A DNA stretch of 64,000 nucleotides, from assembly GCF_031932625.1 (NCBI RefSeq), contig NZ_JAVSCK010000004.1, positions 124,001 through 188,000 of the forward strand, in the 5' to 3' direction. Positions 1 through 9,019 of this stretch are shown piece after piece. The translations under genes were made by a program, and so were the position numbers. Positions within the stretch are counted from its first letter, which is position 1. Each line of letters opens with the position of its first letter. Source of the stretch: Hwangdonia seohaensis (GTDB lineage Bacteria > Bacteroidota > Bacteroidia > Flavobacteriales > Flavobacteriaceae). The notes below the pieces were generated by a model. It saw only the letters and a list, made by a program, of their open reading frames with translations. It was not told the DNA's origin and ran no database searches.

Positions 1-1002
1 AATGATATCGAAAATCAGCTTAAAGAGGGCAAATATACGGGCGAAACCACTAACCAAATTAAAGCTTTGGTTGATGCGCCGGCAAATTATAAAACACCAG
101 AATTTTTAGGGGAATGGGCCACTAAATCTGCCAAAACATACGGTTATAAATGCACCGTTTTACACCAAAACGAGCTTAAAAAACAAGGCTTCGACGCGGT
201 AATTGCTGTGGGCCAGGGCAGTGTTAATCCCCCGGTGGTCATCGTTACGGAATACATTACAAAGCCAAATGCCAAAATAGATATTGGTTTAGTGGGTAAG
301 GGCATCACCTTTGATACGGGTGGGTTATCCATAAAACCATCCACCAATTTGCACTATATGAAAAGCGATATGGGTGGGGCAGCCGTGGTTTTAGGTGTTG
401 TTGAGTTGGTGGCAAAATTAAAATTGGATGTTAATATTGTCGGTATTGTCGCTTCCGCGGAAAATGCGGTTGATAAAAACAGTTACAGACCGGGCGATGT
501 GATAAACTCGTATTCAGGAAAAACCATTGAAATCATTGATACCGATGCCGAAGGGCGCTTGGTTTTAGCCGATGGATTGAGTTATTTAATTAAGGAATTC
601 CAACCTGAAAAAATCATTGATATCGCCACTTTAACGGGCAGTGTGGTGCGAACTTTGGCGTTTTCTGCAGCGGGAATGTTTACCAATAATACCGAAATGG
701 CAAAATCCATGTCGGATATCGGATTTAAAACCAACGAGCGCGTGTGGCAATTGCCATTGTTTGAAGATTTTGAAACCGATTTACACTCAGATATTGCAGA
801 TTTGCGTAACTTTAGTGGTAAACCTATCGCGGGGGCCATTAATGCCGCAAAATTTCTAGAGGCATTTACCGAGTCTCATAAAAATTGGATGCATTTGGAT
901 ATTGCAGGTGTATCTTTTGGCGATTCGCCTTTTTCAAAAATGAAAAGCGCTTCGGGCTTTGGTGTTCAATTAATTACCAATTATGTAAAATCTTTAAACT
1001 AA
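1..1002 (+). CDS. M17 leucyl aminopeptidase, C-terminal part (5' end outside window)
   Basis: This is the metal-dependent exopeptidase that removes N-terminal residues from peptides in the cytoplasm. The reading frame is open from base 1, so the N-terminal domain and start lie outside the window; about 333 residues remain, covering the whole catalytic domain. The M17 signatures are visible in order: GKGITFDTGG (about base 295), MKSDMGGAA (about 358) and DTDAEGRLVLADGL (about 538), which together hold the two-metal ligands (Lys, Asp, Asp, Asp, Glu) and the catalytic Arg. The first residue of the last signature is Asp where many family members have Asn. The stop lies 5 nt before the next gene, so the two are probably co-transcribed. 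Confidence 0.95.
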   Translation, partial: NDIENQLKEGKYTGETTNQIKALVDAPANYKTPEFLGEWATKSAKTYGYKCTVLHQNELKKQGFDAVIAVGQGSVNPPVVIVTEYITKPNAKIDIGLVGKGITFDTGGLSIKPSTNLHYMKSDMGGAAVVLGVVELVAKLKLDVNIVGIVASAENAVDKNSYRPGDVINSYSGKTIEIIDTDAEGRLVLADGLSYLIKEFQPEKIIDIATLTGSVVRTLAFSAAGMFTNNTEMAKSMSDIGFKTNERVWQLPLFEDFETDLHSDIADLRNFSGKPIAGAINAAKFLEAFTESHKNWMHLDIAGVSFGDSPFSKMKSASGFGVQLITNYVKSLN

Positions 1003-1007
1003 AAAAC

Positions 1008-2210
1008 ATGTCTACACAGCCACTCAATTTCATTTGTATTTCCACTTATTTTAAGGGTGAAGATTTTTTAAAACGATGCAAAGCCGAGGGCAACCATGTG
1101 TATTTGTTAACCATGAAAAAGCTGGAACATGAAAATTGGCCATGGGAAGCGATAGATGATGTGTTTTATGTTGAAAATTGGAATGATAACGATGTTATTA
1201 AAGGGTTGGCGTACAAATACAGAAGCATCAAGTTTGACCGCTTTGTGGCATTAGACGATTTTGATGTTGAAAATGTAGCCGCCATACGCGAGCATTTCAG
1301 AATGCCGGGAATGGGCAGTACCACGGCGCGCTATTTTAGAGATAAATTGGCCATGCGTATCAAAGCAAAAGAAGAAGGGATAAATGTGCCTGAGTTTACA
1401 GCCTTGTTTAATGATGGTGCCATTAATAATTACGCCGATAATGTTAGTCCACCTTGGTTGTTAAAACCACGCTCGGAAGCATCGGCAGCAGGTATAAAAA
1501 AAATACATTCTAAAGACGAGCTTTGGGAAGTAGTGCATAGTTTGGGCGATGAACGCGACGATTTTTTAGTTGAAAAATTTGCTCCGGGCGATGTGTATCA
1601 TGTCGATGGATTAAATGTTGACGGGAAAGTCCTTTTTTCTCGGGTAAGCAAATATTTAGATACGCCTTTTGAGGTTGCCCACGGGGGCGGTATTTTTAGG
1701 TCGGCCACTTGTGAAATGGGGTCGAAAACGGAAAAAGCATTAAGCAAAATGAATGCAGAAGTTATGAAAGCTTTTGGGATGCAGTTTGGCGCATCGCATA
1801 CCGAGTTTATTGCATCAAAAGCCACGGGCGAGTTGTTTTTTTTGGAGACATCGTCAAGAGTTGGTGGTGCTAATTTAGCAGAAATGGTGGCCTTTGCCTC
1901 GGGTGTTAATTTATGGAGCGAATGGGCCAAAATAGAATCGGATACTTTAAAAAAACAAACCTATAGATTGCCAAAAATCCATGATAAATATGCTGGCATT
2001 GTGGTGTCTTTAAGTCGATATGAGCATCCCGATACCTCTAGTTTTTCCGATAAGGAAATTGTGTGGCGTATGAATAAACCATGGCATATTGGACTTATTG
2101 TGGTGTCGGAATCAAGCGAGCGTGTTTTAGAATTGTTGGATCTGTACACTACCCGTATTGCCAATGAGTTTCATGCGAGTTTGCCAGCACCGGACAGTTT
2201 AAGGGAATAG
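1008..2210 (+). CDS. ATP-grasp domain protein (carboxylate-amine ligase-like)
   Basis: A 400-residue soluble protein with the ATP-grasp layout. The central region has a FRDKLAMRIKAKE segment (about residue 105) and LLKPRSEASAAGIKK, which fits the ATP-binding lysine strand. Near residue 280 FLETSSRVGG matches the metal-binding Glu/Asn-type strand of carbamoyl-phosphate synthase and biotin carboxylase folds. Substrate unknown; the family is widespread in Flavobacteriia as a stand-alone gene. I chose the ATG at 1008 because the longer frame would run well back into the aminopeptidase gene, while this start sits 5 nt after its stop. A hairpin terminator follows at 2265. Confidence 0.85.
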   Translation: MSTQPLNFICISTYFKGEDFLKRCKAEGNHVYLLTMKKLEHENWPWEAIDDVFYVENWNDNDVIKGLAYKYRSIKFDRFVALDDFDVENVAAIREHFRMPGMGSTTARYFRDKLAMRIKAKEEGINVPEFTALFNDGAINNYADNVSPPWLLKPRSEASAAGIKKIHSKDELWEVVHSLGDERDDFLVEKFAPGDVYHVDGLNVDGKVLFSRVSKYLDTPFEVAHGGGIFRSATCEMGSKTEKALSKMNAEVMKAFGMQFGASHTEFIASKATGELFFLETSSRVGGANLAEMVAFASGVNLWSEWAKIESDTLKKQTYRLPKIHDKYAGIVVSLSRYEHPDTSSFSDKEIVWRMNKPWHIGLIVVSESSERVLELLDLYTTRIANEFHASLPAPDSLRE

Positions 2211-2264
2211 TCGGTTTTTAGCCGTTTTTGGATGTAATCGCCATTAATCAAATAAAAAATTATT

Positions 2265-2298
2265 AAAAGCTTCGTGTTTGTTTACGGAGCTTTTCTAT
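2265..2298 (+). terminator. Hairpin terminator after the ATP-grasp gene
   Basis: AAAAGCTTCGT (2265-2275) pairs with ACGGAGCTTTT (2284-2294), with one G-U wobble and an 8-nt loop, then a T-rich tract. It sits between two same-direction genes, so it should end the aminopeptidase/ATP-grasp transcript. Confidence 0.7.
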
Positions 2299-2319
2299 TT
2301 TTATGGAAATCTATTTAAA

Positions 2320-3444
2320 ATGAAACGTATCGCATTTGTATTAGTCGTTATTGTGTTTTTTTCTTGTAAGCAGGAAGATAAGTTTGTTCCTAGAAATATT
2401 TCTAAAGTTGAAATTAATCATCTTTTGGAAGATTCTTTATTGAATGTTAGGGCTTTGGAAATTATGAATGATACTGTTTTAATATTTCCTTTTGATAGAT
2501 ATACTGTTTATAGTAATGATATAGGTTACGATGAAGGGTTTTGGGTTGATACAGTTCATAGTACTTATCCCATTATGAATGAAGAGGTAGATACATTAAA
2601 TGGAATTGGTAAAATTGAATCAAAACAGATTAGATCAATCGCATCAAACTATAATTCATTGTTTCTTCTTAATATAGAATCTCCTGCGTTTATTAATAAA
2701 ATAAAACTTGATACAGTTTTACATGCAAATTTAAGATTACAAAAAGTGATCATGGTTGATGATAGCCCCAAAGCCTTTTACGACTCCATGGATTTTTGGA
2801 ACGACAACGAAGGCATTGCCATTGGCGATCCAACCGAGGAATGTATGAGTATTATCATCACCCGCGACGGCGGGGAAACATGGACTAAACTATCTTGCGA
2901 CGATTTACCAAAATCCAAAGCAGGCGAAGCGGCATTTGCAGCTAGCGATACCAATATTGCCATTGTTGGCGATAACACTTGGGTGGCCACAGGAGGAAAG
3001 GCAAGCAGGGTTTTGTATTCGCCAGATAAAGGTAAAACCTGGACCGTTTTTGAAACACCTATTGTTCAAGGATTGGAAACTACGGGTATGTATTCTATCG
3101 ACTTTTATGATGAACTCACTGGGTTTGCTATTGGTGGTGATTACACCAAACCAGACGATAACGCTGCCAATAAAATAAGAACAGCCGATGGCGGAAAAAC
3201 TTGGGAGCTGGTGGCACAAAACCAAAATCCCGGATACCGAAGCTGTGTGCAATACATCCCAAACGGTAGAGGGAAAGAGCTCGTTGCCATTGGTTTTAAA
3301 GGAATTGATTACAGTAACGATTATGGAAGTACGTGGAAGCGTTTAAGCGATGAAGGCTTTTACACCATCAGGTTTTTAAACGATAGTGTGGCTTATGCCG
3401 CTGGCGCAGGCAGGATTTCTAAGCTCACGTTTAGGGAGGAATGA
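2320..3444 (+). CDS. BNR/YCF48-like beta-propeller lipoprotein
   Basis: A 374-residue exported protein, often labelled oxidoreductase in this group without evidence for that activity. It starts with a lipoprotein signal (MKRIAFVLVVIVFFSC, lipobox Cys16). Four Asp-box-like blades are visible: DGGETW, DKGKTW, DGGKTW and DYGSTW, typical of BNR or photosystem-assembly YCF48 propellers. I chose the ATG at 2320 because it gives a normal signal peptide; the frame extends 14 codons upstream into the terminator. Bases 2320 to about 2755 are clearly more A/T rich and use A/T-ending codons, while the rest matches neighbouring genes. This suggests that the N-terminal third was replaced or evolves differently. 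Role unknown; probably outer-membrane associated. Confidence 0.8.
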   Translation: MKRIAFVLVVIVFFSCKQEDKFVPRNISKVEINHLLEDSLLNVRALEIMNDTVLIFPFDRYTVYSNDIGYDEGFWVDTVHSTYPIMNEEVDTLNGIGKIESKQIRSIASNYNSLFLLNIESPAFINKIKLDTVLHANLRLQKVIMVDDSPKAFYDSMDFWNDNEGIAIGDPTEECMSIIITRDGGETWTKLSCDDLPKSKAGEAAFAASDTNIAIVGDNTWVATGGKASRVLYSPDKGKTWTVFETPIVQGLETTGMYSIDFYDELTGFAIGGDYTKPDDNAANKIRTADGGKTWELVAQNQNPGYRSCVQYIPNGRGKELVAIGFKGIDYSNDYGSTWKRLSDEGFYTIRFLNDSVAYAAGAGRISKLTFREE

Positions 3445-3483
3445 ATCTGTCTAAAAAAGTCTTTTTGGATTGTATCTGCCAGG

Positions 3484-3542
3484 TTGAGCTTGTCGAAACC
3501 AATCTTGATTATCAGTAAGTCAAAATATTTCGACAAGCTCAA
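3484..3542. repeat. Inverted repeat of the dispersed TGAGCnnnnTCGAA family, probable bidirectional terminator
   Basis: Perfect 15-bp arms TTGAGCTTGTCGAAA (3484-3498) and TTTCGACAAGCTCAA (3528-3542) with a 29-nt loop, between two convergent genes. Related sequences occur at 23.8 kb, 50.1 kb, 59.0 kb and 59.5 kb. The placement between gene 3' ends fits a transcription end or a mobile palindromic repeat that settles there. Confidence 0.75.
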
Positions 3543-3578
3543 TATGACATAGAATTAGACTTTTCAGATAGCGGCATT

Positions 3579-4034
3579 CTAATTTCTGCTTTTACCTTCT
3601 TGTCTTCTTTTTTTAAATTGCTCAAATAGTTTTCTTTTAAAGCTTTCTTCAGCAATTTGCAATAACAGTATTTTTTTAGGGGAAATTATGGTTTTTAGTT
3701 TGCTGGCTAATTTAACACGTTCGTTGTGCAAACTGTTTTCAGCTTTATATAACCTATCTAATAATTCCTGGGATTTTTCATCCGTGAGCGTTTCATGATT
3801 GTCTTTAATTTCTTTGCGAATACTTCTAATGTCTTGATGTTTTAACTTATAAACATTATCGTCGTAAGCATTATATATGGGCCAAAACTGTTGCGCTTCC
3901 TTTTCGGTTAAGTTTAATTTTTCAGTAATATGCGCTACTTTAAGTGCTTTAATATGCTCTCTTCTTTCGTTTCCTTGAGAAAAGGCAGTTAATGTTAAAC
4001 TTGCGAAAAGCATTGTTATTATAATTTTTTTCAT
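3579..4034 (-). CDS. Spy/CpxP-like periplasmic sensor or chaperone-like protein
   Basis: A 151-residue protein with a cleavable signal (ending near AFSQG, residue 20) followed by an almost fully helical, highly charged mature part. The segment HITEKLNLTEKEAQQFWPIYNAY resembles the LTxxQ-type helices of the Spy/CpxP/CnrX group, which bind unfolded envelope proteins or metals in the periplasm. It is the last gene of a three-gene operon (sigma, membrane protein, this), 15 nt behind the membrane protein. Its job is probably to report envelope state to the module or to relieve stress. Exact function not known. Confidence 0.65.
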   Translation of the reverse strand: MKKIIITMLFASLTLTAFSQGNERREHIKALKVAHITEKLNLTEKEAQQFWPIYNAYDDNVYKLKHQDIRSIRKEIKDNHETLTDEKSQELLDRLYKAENSLHNERVKLASKLKTIISPKKILLLQIAEESFKRKLFEQFKKRRQEGKSRN

Positions 4035-4049
4035 GCTTGTTTTATATCT

Positions 4050-4559
4050 TTATTCTATTAATAAATCTTCAATGTCTGCGTTATCCAACAAATAATCTTC
4101 TAATGAATCTTCTGTGATATTGGTGTTTGTAAAAGCCTCCGAATTTAATTCTTCTTCAGTTAATAAGGTGGCTAGCTCGTAACTTGTAAAATCTTCTTCA
4201 GCTAAATAATTTTCGATGGATGCGGTTTCTAACGAATCGAAGGTCAGTTCTTCAGAAGTATTAAAAACAAGGTTAAACATAAGTATGATACTTGCCGCTA
4301 CCGCTGAGGCATACGCCACTTTTTTCCATGTAAATAACGAGATGACTTTGGTGTCTCTTTGATTTTTAACCGCATTTAAAATGGTGTCATCAATCGTTTC
4401 AAAATAATCGTTTGGCACTTTAAAGCCCGTTGTTTTAATACCATCCAATTTATTGGAAGTTTTTAACTTAGCTAAAAGCTCGTCATCAAAAGACTCAAAG
4501 TAGTTATCTGGCGTTTTAAAGCCTGAAGATTTTATATTATGTAAATTCTTGTTTTTCAT
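4050..4559 (-). CDS. Putative anti-sigma or accessory membrane protein of the ECF module
   Basis: A 169-residue single-pass protein. The cytoplasmic N-terminal part carries the same motif twice: SGFKTPDNYFESFDD (about residues 11-25) and TGFKVPNDYFETIDD (about 45-59). One transmembrane helix follows near residues 90-108, then an acidic C-terminal tail rich in Glu/Leu/Thr. The position directly behind an ECF sigma gene (33-nt gap) and the topology fit an anti-sigma factor, but I see no zinc-binding HxxxCxxC motif. The duplicated GFKxPxxYFE motif is a likely docking site. Assignment rests mainly on context. Confidence 0.6.
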   Translation of the reverse strand: MKNKNLHNIKSSGFKTPDNYFESFDDELLAKLKTSNKLDGIKTTGFKVPNDYFETIDDTILNAVKNQRDTKVISLFTWKKVAYASAVAASIILMFNLVFNTSEELTFDSLETASIENYLAEEDFTSYELATLLTEEELNSEAFTNTNITEDSLEDYLLDNADIEDLLIE

Positions 4560-4592
4560 GGTATTAATTGGACTAATTTATACTTAAAAGGT

Positions 4593-5135
4593 TTAATTTT
4601 TAGTTAAATAGTCTTCTATTTTTTTAACGGCAATATGATAGGATGCTTTTAGTGCTCCTTCGCTGGTTTCCAATATATGTGCCATGTCTTTATATTTAAT
4701 ATCCTCAAAATACTTCATATTAAAAACCAATTGTTGTTTGTGCGGTAGCGTCGCAATGGCTTGTTGCAATTTTAACTGAATGGCATCGCCCTCAAAATAA
4801 ACATCGGTGGTTAAATTGTTTATAGCTATTTGCTGCACCTCTTCACTTGTTACCTGTAATCGTTTTGCATTTTTATTGATGAACGTAATGGACTCGTTTG
4901 TGGCTATTCTGTACATCCAAGAAAACAGTTTGCTTTCCCCCTTAAAGTTATTAATATTTTTATAAATTTTTATGAACGTGTTTTGCAGCACATCATCGGC
5001 ATCATCGTGCGATTTAACAATGTTTCGAATATGCCAATATAAGCGTTCCTTATAAAGTGTCAGCAAGGTTTTAAAAGCCTGCTCTTTATAGGTGTCAGAT
5101 TTCAATTGTTCTAATAACTGTGCGTCGTCAATCAA
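4593..5135 (-). CDS. RNA polymerase ECF sigma factor (module 1)
   Basis: A 180-residue sigma-70 family protein of the ECF type, with only regions 2 and 4. Region 2 includes DDADDVLQNTFIKIYKNINNF and SWMYRIATNESITFI (about residues 41-83). Region 4 is the helix-turn-helix around PHKQQLVFNMKYFEDIKYKDMAHIL (about residues 131-155). The only start giving the full N-terminus is TTG at 5135; I see no ATG close by. It heads an operon with a membrane protein and a Spy-like protein, so it probably controls an envelope-stress response including its own operon. Confidence 0.9.
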   Translation of the reverse strand: MIDDAQLLEQLKSDTYKEQAFKTLLTLYKERLYWHIRNIVKSHDDADDVLQNTFIKIYKNINNFKGESKLFSWMYRIATNESITFINKNAKRLQVTSEEVQQIAINNLTTDVYFEGDAIQLKLQQAIATLPHKQQLVFNMKYFEDIKYKDMAHILETSEGALKASYHIAVKKIEDYLTKN

Positions 5136-5341
5136 AGAAAATAGTTTGGTTTTTAGACTATTAAATATAATAAAAGTTTAATGTGAATTTTTTTAATATT
5201 TTCTTAAGATTTTAAAGTGCTGATAGTCAATAGTTTGTCTTGAAAAACATCGATAAAGTGTATTGTTAATACGATTAAATGCAGTTTTTTCTTGTGTAGT
5301 CTGTTTTTTTACTTTATGTTTGTACCAGAAACCTACTTATG

Positions 5342-5368
5342 TTGCTAGTTTGTCCCCAAGTCTAGCAA
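5342..5368. other. Small hairpin in the spacer between sigma module 1 and the ABC exporter
   Basis: TTGCTAG (5342-5348) and CTAGCAA (5362-5368) are perfect complements around a 13-nt loop, just outside the exporter terminator. No gene was found in the 297-bp spacer 5136-5432 apart from this hairpin and the terminator. Confidence 0.4.
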
Positions 5369-5374
5369 TGAATA

Positions 5375-5411
5375 AAAAAAGGATAGAAGCCCCAAATCTC
5401 TATCCTTTTTT
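5375..5411 (-). terminator. Terminator of the phospho-sugar mutase/ABC exporter operon
   Basis: AAAAAAGGATAG (5375-5386) pairs perfectly with CTATCCTTTTTT (5400-5411), loop 13 nt, flanked by A and T tracts. It lies 21 nt past the exporter stop, reading on the minus strand. Confidence 0.8.
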
Positions 5412-5432
5412 GTTTTTTATATGTCTGTGCTT

Positions 5433-7289
5433 TTATTCAAAGCTCTGCATTTCCACTAATTTTTTATAAGTCCCATTTTTAGCAATGAGTTCGTTGTGCT
5501 GTCCTTTTTCATCAATTTGACCTTTCTTTAAAACCACAATTTCATCGGCATTTTGAATGGTTGATAAGCGGTGTGCGATAACGATGGATGTTCTGTTTTT
5601 CATCATATTTTCCAAAGCGACTTGCACCAAGCGTTCGCTTTCGGTGTCCAGTGCCGATGTGGCTTCGTCTAAAACCATAATTGGTGGACTTTTTAATACC
5701 GCACGGGCAATACTTAAACGTTGTTTTTGTCCGCCGGAAAGCTTGTTTCCGGAATCGCCAATATTGGTATTGATACCTTCGGGTAAATCTTTAACAAACT
5801 CCCAAGCGTTTGCCACTTTTAGCGCTTCAATGATGTCTTCGTCCGTAGCATCGTCGTTGCCCAATTTCATATTATTTTTTATGCTTTCGTTAAACAAAAT
5901 GGCGTCTTGGGTTACAATGCCCAATTGCGCACGTAAAGAGCCCGTTGTTAAGTCGCGAATATCTATGCCATCAATTAAAATTTGTCCTTTATTTACATCG
6001 TAAAAACGGGTAATTAGGTTGGCTATGGTCGATTTTCCGCTACCAGACTGCCCAACAAGCGCGACGGTTTTTCCTTTGGGAATGGTTAAGGAAAAATCCT
6101 TTAAAACATAGTCGTCTTGATATTTAAAAGAAATATTGTCAAATTTAATTTCCGAATCGAAACTGGTTTTTTCAATAGCATTTTCTTTATCCTTTAAAGG
6201 ATTTGGCGTGTCGATGATTTCTTGAATACGTTCCGCGGCAGCGCCACCTTTTTTAATGTTGTAAAGCGCTCTTGAAATGGCTTTTGCCGGTGTTAATATA
6301 TTGTAAGACAGCCCCATGTAAACGAGAAATGTACTGCCGTCTAATTCAGAATCGCCAGTAAGCACCAAATTACCACCGTACCATAAAATAACGGCAATCA
6401 TAAGAATGCCCAAGAATTCGCTACTTGGTGATGCTAAATTTTGACGGTTGAGCAACTTGTTTGAAAAATGGTAGAATCGCGTAGTGGATTCCTGAAATTG
6501 TTGGTTGAATTTTTCTTCAGCATTAAAACCTTTAATGATGCGTAGTCCCGTAAGTGTTTCTTCCAAAGCAGACAGAAATATACCCTGTTCTTTTTGAACA
6601 CGATCTGATTTTCGTTTTAAACTTTTACCGATTTTTGAAATGATAAAGCCCATTACTGGGATGAAAATAAAAATAAACAAGGTGAGCTGCGGACTAATAT
6701 ACAGCATAATCGTGATGGTGAAAATAATGGTTAAAGGCTCTCTAACAATAAGCTCTAAAACCGATAAAAACGAATATTGCAAATCTAAAACATCACTGGT
6801 TACACGCGATAATATATCGCCTTTTCGTTGCTCGGAGAAATATGATAGCGGTAATTCTACCGTTTTTTTATAAACTTTATTTCTAATGTCCCTTATAACG
6901 CCATTTCTTAGGAATACTAAAAAATAATTGGCTAAATAGCCAAAAATATTTTTTAATAAAAACATAACAACTATCAATCCCACCACAAAAATCAATGCTT
7001 TCGAATCGTCTCCGCCGGTAAACTGGTGCATGTTGTAGGCTAACAAATTTTCAACATAATCGTCAATTTGCATTAAACCGGTATAAACGGGCTCGGTAGG
7101 AGCCATTTGCGCGATGGGTTGCCCTAAATCATCAAGAGGGTCTTTCTTGAAAATAACATCGAGCATGGGCTTTAATGCTACAAATGACAGGGTGCCAAAT
7201 AAAGCAAAAAACACATTAGAAATAATGTGTCCTATGGCATAACGCTTATAAGGTTTTGCGTATTTTAGAATATTTATAAAGTGATTCAT
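5433..7289 (-). CDS. ABC transporter, fused membrane and ATPase domains (MsbA-like exporter)
   Basis: A 618-residue inner-membrane half-transporter that would work as a homodimer. Residues 1 to about 345 hold six transmembrane helices. The ATPase domain has Walker A GQSGSGKST (413-421), signature LSGGQ (517-521), Walker B IMVLDEATSALD (537-548) and the H-loop in IVIAHRLST. The order and length match lipid or drug exporters of the MsbA type, but the substrate cannot be read from the sequence. Its ATG overlaps the TAA of the phospho-sugar mutase by one base (TAATG), so the two are translationally coupled. Coupling to a sugar-phosphate enzyme hints at export of a glycolipid or envelope precursor. 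Confidence 0.9.
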   Translation of the reverse strand: MNHFINILKYAKPYKRYAIGHIISNVFFALFGTLSFVALKPMLDVIFKKDPLDDLGQPIAQMAPTEPVYTGLMQIDDYVENLLAYNMHQFTGGDDSKALIFVVGLIVVMFLLKNIFGYLANYFLVFLRNGVIRDIRNKVYKKTVELPLSYFSEQRKGDILSRVTSDVLDLQYSFLSVLELIVREPLTIIFTITIMLYISPQLTLFIFIFIPVMGFIISKIGKSLKRKSDRVQKEQGIFLSALEETLTGLRIIKGFNAEEKFNQQFQESTTRFYHFSNKLLNRQNLASPSSEFLGILMIAVILWYGGNLVLTGDSELDGSTFLVYMGLSYNILTPAKAISRALYNIKKGGAAAERIQEIIDTPNPLKDKENAIEKTSFDSEIKFDNISFKYQDDYVLKDFSLTIPKGKTVALVGQSGSGKSTIANLITRFYDVNKGQILIDGIDIRDLTTGSLRAQLGIVTQDAILFNESIKNNMKLGNDDATDEDIIEALKVANAWEFVKDLPEGINTNIGDSGNKLSGGQKQRLSIARAVLKSPPIMVLDEATSALDTESERLVQVALENMMKNRTSIVIAHRLSTIQNADEIVVLKKGQIDEKGQHNELIAKNGTYKKLVEMQSFE

Positions 7290-9019
7290 TAACTCAATTT
7301 CATGTCTTTTACAATCGCTGCTATTTTTTTGTCGAGTTGCGCTTCTACGGTTTTATACTCCGAAGCTGAATTTAAAGTGGTGTTAACACTCATATAAAAT
7401 TTTATTTTTGGCTCCGTACCACTTGGTCTTAGTGCCACTTGGGTACCATCTTCGGTATAATAAATAAGCACATTTGATTTTGGGATATCAATAGGGCTTT
7501 CTTCTCCAGTAACCATATTTTTTGAAACCGATAATTGGTAGTCTTCAATTTTAGTTACTTTCGAGCCGTTAACTTCGGTTAGCGGGTTTTCGCGCGCATC
7601 AATCATCATTTGCTTTATTTCCTCGGCACCTTCAATTCCTTTTTTGGTCAATGCGATTAGGTGTTCTTTATAGAAGCCGTGTTCAACGTACAAGTCTATT
7701 AACTCTTTATAAACCGAACTGCCACTTGCATTAGCCTGAGCAGCAATTTCGCAAGCTAAAAGCGTTGAGGTTACCGCATCTTTGTCGCGTACAAAATCGC
7801 CCACCATGTAGCCAAAACTTTCTTCGCCACCACCAATAAAATTGAGGTCTTTGTTTTCGTGGATTAACTGAGCAATCCATTTAAAACCGGTAAGTACAAT
7901 TTTACTCTCTACATTATACGATGCCGCAAGGGTGCTTAACAAAGGCGTTGAAACTATGGTAGAGGCAATAAATTCCTTTCCTGTAATTTTGCCTTGTTTT
8001 TTCCATTGTTTCAAAAGGAACTGCGTCATCATTAACATGGTTTGATTTCCGTTAAGCAATTGCAATTCGTTTTTTGTGTTGCGCACGGCAATGCCCAATC
8101 TGTCGCAATCTGGATCGGTACCAATAACAATATCGGCGTTAACTTTTTCGGCTAATTCCAAGGCCATTTTTAATGCCGCAGGTTCTTCTGGGTTTGGTGA
8201 TGCTACGGTTGGGAAATCGCCATTTGGTACTTCCTGCTCCTTTACAATATGCACGTTTTTATAACCCGCACGTTTTAAGGTTTCTGGCACTGCCGTAATT
8301 GACGTGCCATGAAGTGAGGTAAACACAATGGTTAAATCGTCTTTCGCGGCTTGCGATGTGTTAAAACTTCCGTTGCTTACCGAAGCATTAATAAATGCAT
8401 CATCAACCTCTTTTCCTATATATTCGATTAAATCGTTATTGGCTTTAAATTTAATGTCGGCATAATCTAAACTTTCTATCTCATTAATAATGGCATTGTC
8501 GTGCGGTGGTACTAATTGTCCGCCATCTTGCCAATATACTTTGTAACCGTTGTATTCCGGTGGATTGTGCGATGCTGTTAGCACGATACCACAGTGGCAG
8601 TTTAAGTATCTTAAAGCGAATGATAATTCTGGAGTTGCTCTTAAGTCCTCAAATAAATAGACTTTTATGCCGTTGGCCGAAAACACATCGGCCACTACTT
8701 TTGCCAACGATTTGCTATTATGTCTGCAATCGTAAGCAATTACGGCTTTTGGCGTTTCGTTAGGGAAAGATTTATGTAAATAATCACTTAAGCCTTGCGT
8801 GTTTTTTCCGAGGGTATATTTGTTGATTCTGTTGGTGCCAACACCCATAATACCACGCATTCCTCCAGTACCGAATTCTAAATTTTTATAAAAACTTTCT
8901 TGAATATCCTTTGGATTATTGGCGATGCTATCTTTGATGGTTTGCTGCGTTTCTTCATCGAAAGTTGGAGTTAACCACGAGTTTATTCTGTCTAAAATTT
9001 CTGGTTTAATGTGAATCAT
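7289..9019 (-). CDS. Phospho-sugar mutase (phosphoglucomutase/phosphomannomutase family)
   Basis: A 576-residue cytoplasmic alpha-D-phosphohexomutase that interconverts sugar 1- and 6-phosphates. The phosphoserine loop TASHNPPEYNG (Ser150), metal loop DPDCDRLG (302-309), sugar-specificity loop GGGEESFGY and C-terminal phosphate-binding RPSGTEPKIKFY are all intact. The length fits the PgcA/GlcB-like branch rather than the shorter AlgC branch. I chose the ATG at 9019; the frame runs 8 codons further to a TTG at 9043, which lacks support. It is the first gene of an operon with the ABC exporter (TAATG junction). Confidence 0.93.
   Translation of the reverse strand: MIHIKPEILDRINSWLTPTFDEETQQTIKDSIANNPKDIQESFYKNLEFGTGGMRGIMGVGTNRINKYTLGKNTQGLSDYLHKSFPNETPKAVIAYDCRHNSKSLAKVVADVFSANGIKVYLFEDLRATPELSFALRYLNCHCGIVLTASHNPPEYNGYKVYWQDGGQLVPPHDNAIINEIESLDYADIKFKANNDLIEYIGKEVDDAFINASVSNGSFNTSQAAKDDLTIVFTSLHGTSITAVPETLKRAGYKNVHIVKEQEVPNGDFPTVASPNPEEPAALKMALELAEKVNADIVIGTDPDCDRLGIAVRNTKNELQLLNGNQTMLMMTQFLLKQWKKQGKITGKEFIASTIVSTPLLSTLAASYNVESKIVLTGFKWIAQLIHENKDLNFIGGGEESFGYMVGDFVRDKDAVTSTLLACEIAAQANASGSSVYKELIDLYVEHGFYKEHLIALTKKGIEGAEEIKQMMIDARENPLTEVNGSKVTKIEDYQLSVSKNMVTGEESPIDIPKSNVLIYYTEDGTQVALRPSGTEPKIKFYMSVNTTLNSASEYKTVEAQLDKKIAAIVKDMKLS

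Noticed and set aside
5263..5469. Open frame of 68 codons on the plus strand before the ABC exporter terminator
   Set aside because: It crosses the exporter terminator and runs into the 3' end of the exporter gene; low-complexity composition and no family pattern.
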